A stretch of 14,862 bases of DNA from JACMJP01 sp046160675 (GTDB taxonomy: Bacteria > Bacteroidota > Bacteroidia > Chitinophagales > BACL12). A program made the position numbers and the translations under genes. The notes under the pieces are model-generated. The model did not search any database. It saw only the letters and a program-made list of their open reading frames with translations, and was not told where the DNA came from. Below are positions 6,808-14,145 of this stretch, piece by piece. How positions within the stretch are numbered: the stretch's first letter is position 1; each line of letters begins with the position of its first letter. Where the stretch lies: the NCBI GenBank assembly GCA_046160675.1, contig JBJXHH010000013.1, forward strand, positions 1 to 14,862, read 5' to 3'.

Positions 6808-6843
6808 AAAAAGTGTTGCAGCAAAAAAGATTTGCTGCAACAC
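6808..6843 (-). terminator. Strong hairpin terminator or attenuator directly after nosZ
   Basis: Left arm 6813-6825 and right arm 6831-6843 are perfectly complementary over 13 bp (GTGTTGCAGCAAA) with a 5-nt loop. On the minus strand the hairpin begins 11 nt past the nosZ stop and is followed immediately by five T (6812 to 6808), the form of a rho-independent terminator. It stands 11 nt before the start of the NosB-like gene. The plus strand has no T-run, so it acts only on nos transcripts. Partial read-through would set the accessory genes below nosZ. Confidence 0.88.
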
Positions 6844-6854
6844 AAGTGAATAAA

Positions 6855-8825
6855 TTACTGAGCCGGAGTTGCCTGTTTAGTTCCGCCTGTAGACCAACTC
6901 AACGGAACTGATGAGTTTGCAGGTGAAACTCTAATATATCCCTGCATCTCTTGATGCAATGCTGAACAAAAATCTGTACAATAATAAGGTACTACACCTA
7001 CTCTATCAGGTACCCATTTTAAAGTTTGAGTTTCACCGGGCATGATCAGTATCTCTGCGGTGTTAGCTCCTTTTACTACAAATCCGTGAGGCACATCCCA
7101 ATCTTGTTCAAGATTGGTAACATGGAAGTATACTTCATCACCCAACTTCACTCCTTCAATATTATCAGGAGTAAAGTGAGAACGAATTGAAGTCATATAA
7201 ACATGAATTTTATTTCCTTCTCTTACCACCTTTGCTTCCTTCTCTCCTTTAGCAGCATAAGGATGCATATTCTCCTCTATTTTATAGATCTTTTGAGAAT
7301 TTGCCATCAACAAATCTGCAGGTATCGCTTCAGCATAATGCGGTTCTCCTGTTGTTGGAAAGTCAAGTAATAGCTGCATTTTATCTCCATCAATAGAATA
7401 GAGTTGTGCAGACTGTGTTAGCTCAGGTCCGGTAGGCAGGTACCTGTCTTTTGTAATTTTGTTGTAAGCTATCACATATTTTCCCCATGGTTTTGCAGTT
7501 GGTCCGCCGGGAACACATAAGTGGCCAATAGAATAATATGTGGGAACTCTATCAAGTACTTCTAGTGTTTTTACATTCCACTTTACAATTTCTGAAGAAA
7601 CAAAAAATGAAGTGTAAGCATTTCCTTTATCATCAAACTCTGTATGCAAAGGTCCCAGACCCGGTTTTTGAACTTCACCATGTAATGCACTTTCATATTT
7701 AATTACCGGGATACCATCATATTCTCCTTCAAAATCTTTAGCAGCAATAGCAGCTTGAATTTTTTCAAAAGAAAACACAGGAATGATAGCTGCAAGTTTT
7801 CCACTACCCACTATGAACTCCCCTGTAGGGTTTACATCACATCCGTGCGGTGATTTGGGGCAAGGAATGAAATACACTATATCTTTTAACTCTTTAGGGT
7901 CTAGAACTATCACTTCATTTTCCATTGTAGAAGTAGCAGTATGAGTTTTTTCATCCAGGATATTATGGGCATATTTCACCTGTTGTACTCTTCCTTTTCC
8001 AGCCTTTGCATACTCTTCCGCTTTTTTCCAGTTTACAGCAACAATAAAATCTTTATCGTTTTTACTTGCATTTACTTCCAGCAATGTGTATGCTGCTTCT
8101 GAGTTATAACAAGAGAAGAAAAACCAATCATGTGAGGGGCCTTTACCGGCTCTTGCAAGGTCCAGGTTTAAACCGGGTAATAAAATCTGGAAACCTATTT
8201 TCATGTGCCCGTCATTCGGGTCTACGCTTACAAAAGAAACCGTTCCTTTAAAGTTTTCTTTATATGTACTAATTGGAACATCAGTGTTTGCGTCATCCAT
8301 CGGTAAACTGAATCTTGTTCCTGCTACTAAATACTCAGTATTTTCTGTGATGAAAGGAGAAGAGTGATTTCCCCCGCTGTTGGGCAACTCGAGTATTTCT
8401 TCAGTTCTGAAAGTTTTTAAGTTCACTCTGGCAACCCTGGGTGTGTTATTACCATTTCCAAAGGCCCATCTTCCGTCATGTACACCCTTTGTGGTTGATA
8501 ATGCAATATGGTGCAAGTCATCCCAAGGAACCATCCCATGCGAAGTGTTTAACATTGGTTTTGTCTCTTCGCTAAAACCATAACCGTTTTCAGGAAATTG
8601 GGAAAATACCGGGATGATCTTGAATAACCTTCCCGAGGGTAACCCGTATACAGCCATTTGCCCGTTAAACCCCCCGGAAACGAAGTTATAAAATTCATCA
8701 TACTGTCCAGGTTGAACATATACTTTTGAAGCAGCATCACCTTCAACAAGTGATCCTGAGTTCTGTGTTTTACAGCCAGCAAATATCATTAAGACACCTG
8801 CTATAATAATTATTAAACGTTTCAT
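6855..8825 (-). CDS. nosZ: Nitrous oxide reductase, clade II, lipoprotein-type signal
   Basis: NosZ reduces N2O to N2 in the periplasm. The 656-residue protein starts at the ATG at 8825. The frame continues upstream to 8903 but would overlap the cytochrome gene and bury the signal peptide. MKRLIIIIAG to IFAGC is a Sec lipoprotein signal (lipid cysteine 18), with no twin-arginine motif, as expected for clade II. A seven-bladed propeller precedes a cupredoxin domain. Seven histidines fit the CuZ ligands: H105 and H106 (DDLHH), H154 (GGNHSS), H327 (SPHGCD), H394 (GPLHTE), H435 (SIGHLC) and H496 (GEPHYA). CuA ligands are H580 (DVPHGF), then C616, D618 (backbone position), C620, H624 and M627 in CTDFCSALHQEM. 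It follows the cytochrome gene by 25 nt and is closed by a strong hairpin. Confidence 0.97.
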   Translation of the reverse strand: MKRLIIIIAGVLMIFAGCKTQNSGSLVEGDAASKVYVQPGQYDEFYNFVSGGFNGQMAVYGLPSGRLFKIIPVFSQFPENGYGFSEETKPMLNTSHGMVPWDDLHHIALSTTKGVHDGRWAFGNGNNTPRVARVNLKTFRTEEILELPNSGGNHSSPFITENTEYLVAGTRFSLPMDDANTDVPISTYKENFKGTVSFVSVDPNDGHMKIGFQILLPGLNLDLARAGKGPSHDWFFFSCYNSEAAYTLLEVNASKNDKDFIVAVNWKKAEEYAKAGKGRVQQVKYAHNILDEKTHTATSTMENEVIVLDPKELKDIVYFIPCPKSPHGCDVNPTGEFIVGSGKLAAIIPVFSFEKIQAAIAAKDFEGEYDGIPVIKYESALHGEVQKPGLGPLHTEFDDKGNAYTSFFVSSEIVKWNVKTLEVLDRVPTYYSIGHLCVPGGPTAKPWGKYVIAYNKITKDRYLPTGPELTQSAQLYSIDGDKMQLLLDFPTTGEPHYAEAIPADLLMANSQKIYKIEENMHPYAAKGEKEAKVVREGNKIHVYMTSIRSHFTPDNIEGVKLGDEVYFHVTNLEQDWDVPHGFVVKGANTAEILIMPGETQTLKWVPDRVGVVPYYCTDFCSALHQEMQGYIRVSPANSSVPLSWSTGGTKQATPAQ

Positions 8826-8850
8826 TGTTTTTTGATTTATAGTTTTCAGA

Positions 8851-9336
8851 TTATTTTTCTCCATCATTTTGACGCATAAACTCCAAAATATCCCTTGCAT
8901 CACCTACAGATACATTTTGATTTGGCATTCTTGTTAAGCAGAGCTCCAACATTTTTTGTGCATCAGGATCTTGTTCAAGCATAACATCTACATTGGTTAT
9001 CATATTTATGATCCACTCCGGCGACCTTCTTTTTGTAACGCCTGCCCATCCCGGTCCTACCACCCTTTCAGCATCCAATGTATGACAAGCGGAACATTTC
9101 ATGTCATAGATGGCTATCCCTCTTGTTATCCTGTCTTGCTCAAGTGGGGTTTTTAGTTCAACATTTGTTACCTCTCCGATACCCTTGCTTTTTTCTTTTG
9201 GAACATCCTTTTTTTCCGCTACAACGGGCGGTACATTTTCTTTATTCCCGGTTTCTTTTTTTTCGCCGCTCCCGCAGGCTGAAAAGAGTGTAATCATAAT
9301 TAAAAGGGAAGTTGTAGTTGATATTATCTTTCTCAT
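8851..9336 (-). CDS. Monoheme cytochrome c lipoprotein, likely electron donor to NosZ
   Basis: This 161-residue protein has a lipoprotein signal peptide (lipobox LFSAC, C21), a low-complexity Lys/Glu/Pro linker (about 24-58) and a class I cytochrome c domain. Heme attachment is CSACH at 81-85. The likely axial methionine is M137 in TRMPNQ. GPGWAGV (94-100) and the C-terminal helix (GDARDILEFMRQ) are typical of this fold. It is anchored in a membrane facing the periplasm, and the linker would let the heme domain reach a partner. As the first gene of the nos cluster, 25 nt before nosZ, it most likely passes electrons to CuA. In other clade II clusters this job goes to cytochromes such as NosC1/C2. 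The partner is inferred from position. Confidence 0.9.
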   Translation of the reverse strand: MRKIISTTTSLLIMITLFSACGSGEKKETGNKENVPPVVAEKKDVPKEKSKGIGEVTNVELKTPLEQDRITRGIAIYDMKCSACHTLDAERVVGPGWAGVTKRRSPEWIINMITNVDVMLEQDPDAQKMLELCLTRMPNQNVSVGDARDILEFMRQNDGEK

Positions 9337-9355
9337 GACTTTGTTGTTTTAGAAC

Positions 9356-9372
9356 GGTTCAAAATTAGAACC
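9356..9372 (-). promoter_or_regulatory. Candidate nos promoter -7 element inside an inverted repeat
   Basis: On the minus strand TAATTTTG (9367 to 9360) matches the Bacteroidota -7 consensus TAnnTTTG exactly. No TTTG lies at normal distance; the only one is 26 nt upstream. The box lies within the inverted repeat GGTTC-N7-GAACC (9356-9372). Transcription would start about 15 nt before the cytochrome ATG at 9336. A lone -7 box is what an activator-dependent promoter would show, and the repeat could be an operator. Five-base arms also occur by chance. Confidence 0.45.
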
Positions 9373-9411
9373 ATACATCCCTCCCCGGCATGACAAACGT
9401 TATGTTCTATT

Positions 9412-9427
9412 GATGATAAAAGTCACC
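9412..9427 (-). promoter_or_regulatory. Possible CRP/FNR-family binding site upstream of the nos cluster
   Basis: On the minus strand GGTGA-N6-TCATC resembles the CRP-family palindrome TGTGA-N6-TCACA at 7 of 10 positions. Its centre lies about 67 nt upstream of the predicted nos transcription start, a distance common for class I activation. Crp/Fnr-type regulators control nos genes in many bacteria. Specificity in this organism is unknown, and the match could be chance. Confidence 0.22.
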
Positions 9428-9453
9428 GTTTTTAGTCCAACCGCATTCAGATA

Positions 9454-9486
9454 TTTTCTACCAATGGCCTCAAACCTGTATTTTTA
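9454..9486 (+). promoter_or_regulatory. Weak candidate promoter for rmlA
   Basis: TTTT (9454-9457), 21 nt and TATTTTTA (9479-9486) match the Bacteroidota promoter pattern at 10 of 12 fixed positions. The start site would fall near 9493, only about 9 nt before the GTG at 9502. The 165-nt region between the divergent cytochrome and rmlA genes must hold both promoters. Confidence 0.3.
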
Positions 9487-9501
9487 CCGAAATTTTTGAT
9501 A

Positions 9502-10362
9502 GTGAAAGGAATCATTTTAGCGGGAGGTTCGGGCACAAGATTGCATCCAATTACATTAGCTATCAGCAAACAACTGATGCCTATTTATGATAAACCCATG
9601 ATCTATTACCCTCTTTCTACTTTAATGATGGCCGGTATTAAAGACATTCTTATCATTTCAACTCCACATGATCTTCCAGGTTTTCAAAGATTGCTGGGTG
9701 ATGGAAAAAGAATTGGCTGTAATTTCCAATACAAAGAACAACCTTCCCCTGACGGGCTTGCGCAAGCATTTACACTCGGGGCCGATTTTATTGGAAATGA
9801 TAAAGCAGCCCTGGTTTTAGGTGATAACATTTTCTACGGTGGAGGATTGGGAGAATTGCTTACACAAAACAATGACCCTGACGGGGGGATCATTTATGCA
9901 TATCATGTTAGCGATCCTGAAAGATATGGGGTAGTAGAGTTTGATGAACAAAATAAAGTAATTTCAATCGAAGAAAAACCTGCACAGCCAAAAAGTAATT
10001 ACGCAGTACCGGGTTTATATTTTTATGACAATAGTGTGGTTGAAATTGCAAAAAATTTGCAACCCAGCCCAAGGGGTGAATATGAAATTACAGATGTAAA
10101 TAAAGAGTATTTAAAAAGAGGTAAATTAAAAGTAAGTGTTTTACCAAGAGGAACAGCCTGGTTTGATACAGGAACCTTCGATTCTTTAATGCAGGCTTCA
10201 CAATTTATTCAGGTTATTGAACAAAGACAGGGTTTAAATATAGGCTGCATAGAAGAAATTGCTTTTCGAAAAAAATTCATTGATGCAGAGCAATTAGAAA
10301 AAATTGCATACCCCCTCTTAAAAAGCGGGTATGGGCAGTACCTATTGAAACTTATTAAATGA
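9502..10362 (+). CDS. rfbA: Glucose-1-phosphate thymidylyltransferase (RmlA/RfbA)
   Basis: This cytoplasmic enzyme joins glucose 1-phosphate and dTTP to make dTDP-glucose, the first step of dTDP-L-rhamnose and related deoxysugars for surface polysaccharides. The 286-residue length is normal for the family. The nucleotide-binding signature GGSGTRLHP is at residues 8-16, LGDNIFYGG at 107-114 (D108 a likely metal ligand), EEKP at 157-160, and the sugar-binding segment SNYAVPGLYFYD follows. A TTG at 9496 would add two residues, but the GTG at 9502 gives the usual MKGIILAGG opening and is preferred. rmlB, rmlC and rmlD are not adjacent, which suggests that the dTDP sugar pathway is split in this genome or that the sugar is made elsewhere. 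It is transcribed away from the nos cluster. Confidence 0.95.
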   Translation: MKGIILAGGSGTRLHPITLAISKQLMPIYDKPMIYYPLSTLMMAGIKDILIISTPHDLPGFQRLLGDGKRIGCNFQYKEQPSPDGLAQAFTLGADFIGNDKAALVLGDNIFYGGGLGELLTQNNDPDGGIIYAYHVSDPERYGVVEFDEQNKVISIEEKPAQPKSNYAVPGLYFYDNSVVEIAKNLQPSPRGEYEITDVNKEYLKRGKLKVSVLPRGTAWFDTGTFDSLMQASQFIQVIEQRQGLNIGCIEEIAFRKKFIDAEQLEKIAYPLLKSGYGQYLLKLIK

Positions 10363-10463
10363 TGCAATTAGCAAAGAATCTTTTCATCTTAATTTTTCAA
10401 AGTCCGGTTTCTTTTCAGAGGAATAATTTGTTTTTCACAAAATGAAATGGTATACTAAGTTTT

Positions 10464-11504
10464 ATGAATGGTAAAAAAACAATTTTGATAACTGGAGGTT
10501 GCGGATATATAGGCTCCCACACTGCAGTTGATTTATTACAGAAAGATTATGATGTAATTTCCATTGATAACTTATCTCATTCCAAACAATTTGTGGTTGA
10601 CAGAATTAAAGCAATTACAAACAAAGAGTTTATCAATTACAGGATTGATTGCCGGGATATACAGAAACTGAAAACTGTAATTTCCAATAATCCCGAAATC
10701 GAAGGTATTATTCATTTTGCAGCATTTAAATCAGTTGGAGAAAGTGTAAAAATGCCACTGCAGTATTATGATAATAACCTGAATTCATTAATAAACATGC
10801 TGCGTATCGCTGAAGAGTTTAAAATAAATAGTTTTATTTTTTCATCCTCATGTTCTGTTTATGGAAATACAAAAGAACTTCCGGTAAGCGAGCAAACAAA
10901 GGTTGAAACCCCTGAAAGCCCCTATGGCTGGACGAAATTAATTTGCGAACAAATCCTGGAAAGCCATGCGAAGAATGTGGTAACCAACATAATTGCTCTG
11001 CGCTATTTTAACCCTGTAGGTGCTCATGTAAGCGGCTTGATTGGTGAAATACCTTTTGGCAATCCAGAAAATTTAGTGCCTGCTGTAACACAAACAGCCA
11101 TTGGAAAAAGAGAAAAGATAACAGTGCATGGAAATGATTATGACACAAGAGACGGCAGCTGTATTCGGGATTATATTCATGTAATGGATATTGCAGAAGC
11201 GCATTCCCTTGCATTGCAATACTTATTAGAAAATAAAAATGAATCAAACTATGAAGTGTTTAATCTCGGAACCGGGAAAGGCGTAACCGTACTGGAAGTA
11301 ATTCAGGCATTTGAAAAAATCAATGCCATAAAATTAAATTACATAATGGGGGAAAGAAGAAAAGGAGATGTGATAGAAATTTATGCTGATAATAAAAAAG
11401 CCAGAGAAAAACTGGCATGGCATTGTAAATTCAGTTTGGAAGATATGATGCGCACCGCATGGCTTTGGGAACAAACCATGCAAAAGGAAACCACCTTATC
11501 ATAA
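10464..11504 (+). CDS. galE: UDP-glucose 4-epimerase
   Basis: GalE interconverts UDP-glucose and UDP-galactose using tightly bound NAD+, supplying galactose for surface glycans and the Leloir pathway. The 346-residue protein has the Rossmann motif GGCGYIGSH (11-19), the catalytic serine S129 in FSSSCSVYG, and the YxxxK pair Y154 and K158 (YGWTK). The S-to-Y spacing of 25 residues equals that of the E. coli enzyme. The C-terminal substrate region includes RYFNPVGAH and the DYIHVMDIAEAH stretch. The ATG at 10464 gives the standard N-terminus. It lies 101 nt after rfbA, a gap in which I see no convincing terminator or promoter, so cotranscription is possible. The next gene begins 18 nt after its TAA and in the same frame. 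Confidence 0.95.
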   Translation: MNGKKTILITGGCGYIGSHTAVDLLQKDYDVISIDNLSHSKQFVVDRIKAITNKEFINYRIDCRDIQKLKTVISNNPEIEGIIHFAAFKSVGESVKMPLQYYDNNLNSLINMLRIAEEFKINSFIFSSSCSVYGNTKELPVSEQTKVETPESPYGWTKLICEQILESHAKNVVTNIIALRYFNPVGAHVSGLIGEIPFGNPENLVPAVTQTAIGKREKITVHGNDYDTRDGSCIRDYIHVMDIAEAHSLALQYLLENKNESNYEVFNLGTGKGVTVLEVIQAFEKINAIKLNYIMGERRKGDVIEIYADNKKAREKLAWHCKFSLEDMMRTAWLWEQTMQKETTLS

Positions 11505-11522
11505 CATAAAAATACTTTACAG

Positions 11523-12299
11523 TTGTTATTATTTGACTTTGTTGAGGTTTTTAATCATACCCCTGCTGAAGCGGGCATTATCGTGTTCAATTTGATTTTA
11601 ATTGAAAGCATGCTTTCTGTTGATAATGCATTGGTGATGGGAACCATGGTACGAGACCTGCCGAAACATCAGCAGGGCAAGGCTTTGCGTTGGGGTATTT
11701 TCGGAGCATATTTCTTCAGGGGACTTGCAATAATTCTTGCAAGCTGGCTTTTAAGTGTTGTATGGCTGAAGGGATTGGGTGGTTTATATCTCTTATGGCT
11801 CGCCGTAAATTATTTCAGAACAAAGGCAACCGAAGATACACATGATGATACGTTAAGCAAAGAGGACAATTGGTTTTACAAGCACACAGTCGGCAGAATT
11901 GGAAAATTCTGGAGTACTGTTATTCTTGTTAATATCATGGATCTTGCCTTTAGTATTGATAATGTTTTTGCGGCTGTAGCTTACACAGATAATTTATATC
12001 TGATCATAATAGGAGTGTTCATTGGCATATTAGCAATCAGGTTTGTTGCGCAGGGGGCAATAAAACTCATGGATACTTACCCGTTTTTGTCAGGCTCTGC
12101 ATTTTTAATAATAGGCATTTTAGGAATCAAACTCATTCTTTCTTACTTGTGTCATGAATTTGGGAGAGATACTACCTTATGCCGGTTTTTAGAAAGCGAA
12201 CATACTGATTTGTATGTTTCTATATTAACTGTTGCAATTTTTATTTTGCCGGTTCTTACAAGTTGGTTATTTAATTTTCCAAAAAAACAAAAAAAATAA
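11523..12299 (+). CDS. TerC-family integral membrane protein, possible manganese exporter
   Basis: This 258-residue, roughly seven-helix protein has the two family signatures with acidic residues inside the membrane: ESMLSVDNALVM (E28, D34, N35) and DLAFSIDNVFAA (D140, D146, N147). TerC relatives are linked to tellurite resistance and, in Bacillus (YkoY/YceF), to Mn2+ export that loads metal into secreted enzymes. Which metal is moved here cannot be told. The start is a TTG at 11523. No ATG or GTG lies between it and the galE stop in this frame, and the next ATG would delete the first helix and its acidic signature. It sits 18 nt after galE, probably in the same transcript. No room exists for a yybP-ykoY type riboswitch. 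Confidence 0.88.
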   Translation: MLLFDFVEVFNHTPAEAGIIVFNLILIESMLSVDNALVMGTMVRDLPKHQQGKALRWGIFGAYFFRGLAIILASWLLSVVWLKGLGGLYLLWLAVNYFRTKATEDTHDDTLSKEDNWFYKHTVGRIGKFWSTVILVNIMDLAFSIDNVFAAVAYTDNLYLIIIGVFIGILAIRFVAQGAIKLMDTYPFLSGSAFLIIGILGIKLILSYLCHEFGRDTTLCRFLESEHTDLYVSILTVAIFILPVLTSWLFNFPKKQKK

Positions 12300-12368
12300 T
12301 ACAGAAGAAAAATTTAAAGACCTACTTCATGTTGCGGTTACAATTAATAACCAGGAAATATTTATAAA

Positions 12369-12947
12369 ATGACAAAAACTAGATTAGAAGCTTTTAGTGA
12401 TGGTGTATTGGCAATCATTATCACTATTATGGTACTGGAGCTAAAGATCCCGCACAGTACTGAATGGCATGCGCTGCTTGGGATATGGCCTACATTTGCA
12501 AGTTATATTATGAGCTTCATTTTTGTTGGTATTTACTGGGGCAACCATCATCACACAATTCATACAGTAAAAAGGATCAGTGGCAAACTTATTTGGGCGA
12601 ATATGCATTTGTTGTTCTGGCTTTCCATCATTCCATTTTCAACAGGCTGGATGGGAGAAAATCATTTTGCCCAAAATACAGTAATACTCTACGGAATTAA
12701 TTTGCTTTTATGTGCGGTTGCATATTGGATCATGCAACAAGTAATATCGTCGCAACATGAACATTCCACTGCTTTGATTGAAGCACTGGAAAAACAAAAA
12801 CAAAAGGGATATATATCTCTTACATGTTACCTCGCAGCGATTCCCGCCGCATTTATTCACCCGCTTATATCAGCCGGAATCTTTGTTTTTGTTGCCATTC
12901 TCTGGGTCATCCCTGATAAGAATATTGAGAAAGTTTTGAAAGACTAA
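12369..12947 (+). CDS. TMEM175-family potassium channel (DUF1211)
   Basis: This 192-residue membrane protein begins with the family signature R5-LEAFSDGVLAIIITIMVLELKIP (FSDGV at 9-13), whose first helix lines the pore in bacterial TMEM175 K+ channels. Further hydrophobic segments (about 40-60, 75-92, 102-121, 147-164, 167-183) complete a six-helix subunit. Bacterial members assemble as tetramers. The WGNHHHTIHTV and NMHLLFWLSIIPF segments are also typical. It follows the TerC gene by 69 nt on the same strand. Its TAA overlaps the stop codon of the convergent saccharopine-dehydrogenase-like gene by four bases. Physiological role unknown; family assignment is firm. Confidence 0.9.
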   Translation: MTKTRLEAFSDGVLAIIITIMVLELKIPHSTEWHALLGIWPTFASYIMSFIFVGIYWGNHHHTIHTVKRISGKLIWANMHLLFWLSIIPFSTGWMGENHFAQNTVILYGINLLLCAVAYWIMQQVISSQHEHSTALIEALEKQKQKGYISLTCYLAAIPAAFIHPLISAGIFVFVAILWVIPDKNIEKVLKD

Positions 12948-14068
12948 CTTATTGTAAGTTTATAAAACACATTTCTTTTTTCAAGATAATCAAGTGTGAA
13001 ACGAAAATTATTTTCATCTTCTCCAAGAAACTCAGGTGTTGAAATTCCTTTTCTTGTAAATTTATTTTCGAGGATTAAATTAGCTGCTGATGTGCAGGTA
13101 TAACCGGTTGTTCTTGCCATGCTGGATGTTTTTGTTGCAGCATCATACCTGTCCAGCAAATTGTATGTATAAGTTATTGCTTTATCATTTTCCTTTCCTT
13201 TCACTATCACCCGCATCACAGTGAATTCATGTTCTTCATCTCCGAGTTTCCATTTAGGAAATAACAATTTCGTTGTGAGATCAATCGGGCGGATTTTCAT
13301 GCCCTTCACTTCAACTTCATCATAACTAAAAAACCCAGTGTGCCGGAAAACCCGCATAAGTTCTATATGTCCGGGGTATCGCAAAGTTTTTTCTATCATA
13401 TTCGGGATATGCGGCATGGTAAAGATCAAACTTCGAAGACCATCACTATTAAATACTTCGAGCTCTCCCACTCCATCAAAATACATAATCTCAGGTTCGC
13501 TCAATGCTTCCTTCACAACTATCTTTCCATCCCTTACATACCTGGCGGGACGAATATATTCTTCAATTACATCAATGGGCGAGAATGGAGCCTTGTATTC
13601 AAAAGGCCATTTTCTTTCAGCAGGTAAGCCGCCCACTAAACAAACAAATTCATCAACCTGCATTTTTTTATTGTGATACCCGAGAATGATATTATCCATA
13701 CCCGGCGCAACCCCAACATCTGTTACAATAGTTACATCATTTTTTACAGCCAGGTCATGAAGTTGCAAAGCGTCTTCAGGAAAAAAAGAAATGTCGCTGC
13801 AGTTTTTCCCGCATTCTATGATTGTTTTCAGCGTTTCAAAACCCATGAAACCGGGTACAGCGCCAATCACTAAATCTTTATCAAAAATAATTTCTTTTAC
13901 TTTTTCTTTATCACCCAGATCTGCTTGAATTGTTTGAACCCCATGCTGAGCAAGCCTTTGCAGATTTTCCTGCGAAATATCAGCAGCATACACTTCATGT
14001 TGTTTCGCAAGGTCAATTGCTATCGCCCTTCCTACCATGCCTGCTCCGAGTACAATTATCTTTTTCAT
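12944..14068 (-). CDS. Saccharopine dehydrogenase / lysine 6-dehydrogenase family oxidoreductase
   Basis: This 374-residue cytoplasmic NAD(P)-dependent enzyme begins with the Rossmann motif VLGAGMVGRAIA (GAGMVG at 8-13), followed by an acidic residue at the end of the second strand (ADIS). The segment DVGVAPGMDNIILGY opens the C-terminal substrate domain (Sacchrp_dh_C type). The overall pattern is close to L-lysine 6-dehydrogenases and saccharopine reductases, so an amino-acid substrate such as lysine or saccharopine is likely but not proven. The frame extends to a TTG one codon upstream; the ATG at 14068 gives MKKIIVLGAG and is preferred. The stop overlaps that of the TMEM175 gene. A good promoter lies 33 nt upstream. 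No other lysine-degradation gene is in the window. Confidence 0.85.
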   Translation of the reverse strand: MKKIIVLGAGMVGRAIAIDLAKQHEVYAADISQENLQRLAQHGVQTIQADLGDKEKVKEIIFDKDLVIGAVPGFMGFETLKTIIECGKNCSDISFFPEDALQLHDLAVKNDVTIVTDVGVAPGMDNIILGYHNKKMQVDEFVCLVGGLPAERKWPFEYKAPFSPIDVIEEYIRPARYVRDGKIVVKEALSEPEIMYFDGVGELEVFNSDGLRSLIFTMPHIPNMIEKTLRYPGHIELMRVFRHTGFFSYDEVEVKGMKIRPIDLTTKLLFPKWKLGDEEHEFTVMRVIVKGKENDKAITYTYNLLDRYDAATKTSSMARTTGYTCTSAANLILENKFTRKGISTPEFLGEDENNFRFTLDYLEKRNVFYKLTIS

Positions 14069-14100
14069 CAATTCAATATATTATCATCCGTTTAAAAAAA

Positions 14101-14129
14101 CAAAGTTAGAAAGTATTGATGAATGCAAT
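14101..14129 (-). promoter_or_regulatory. Promoter for the saccharopine-dehydrogenase-like gene
   Basis: On the minus strand TAACTTTG (14108 to 14101) is an exact match to the Bacteroidota -7 element. ATTG (14129 to 14126) lies 17 nt upstream as a -33 element with one mismatch. Transcription would start near 14094, giving a leader of about 26 nt before the ATG at 14068. Confidence 0.6.
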
Positions 14130-14145
14130 GAGAGAGGAAGTGTTA

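Noticed and set aside
8826..8903. Upstream extension of the nosZ frame to 8903
   Set aside because: It would overlap the cytochrome gene by 53 nt and put 26 residues before a clear lipoprotein signal peptide; the ATG at 8825 is the natural start.
10442..10474. Ten-codon reading frame (MKWYTKFYEW) overlapping the galE start, like an attenuation leader peptide
   Set aside because: No terminator/antiterminator hairpins follow, and GalE has no reason for Trp or Tyr control; short frames of this kind are common by chance.
12336..12352. Inverted repeat GGTTA-N7-TAACC upstream of the TMEM175 gene, similar in layout to the one at 9356-9372
   Set aside because: Five-base arms are expected several times by chance in 15 kb, and the two sites are not otherwise alike.
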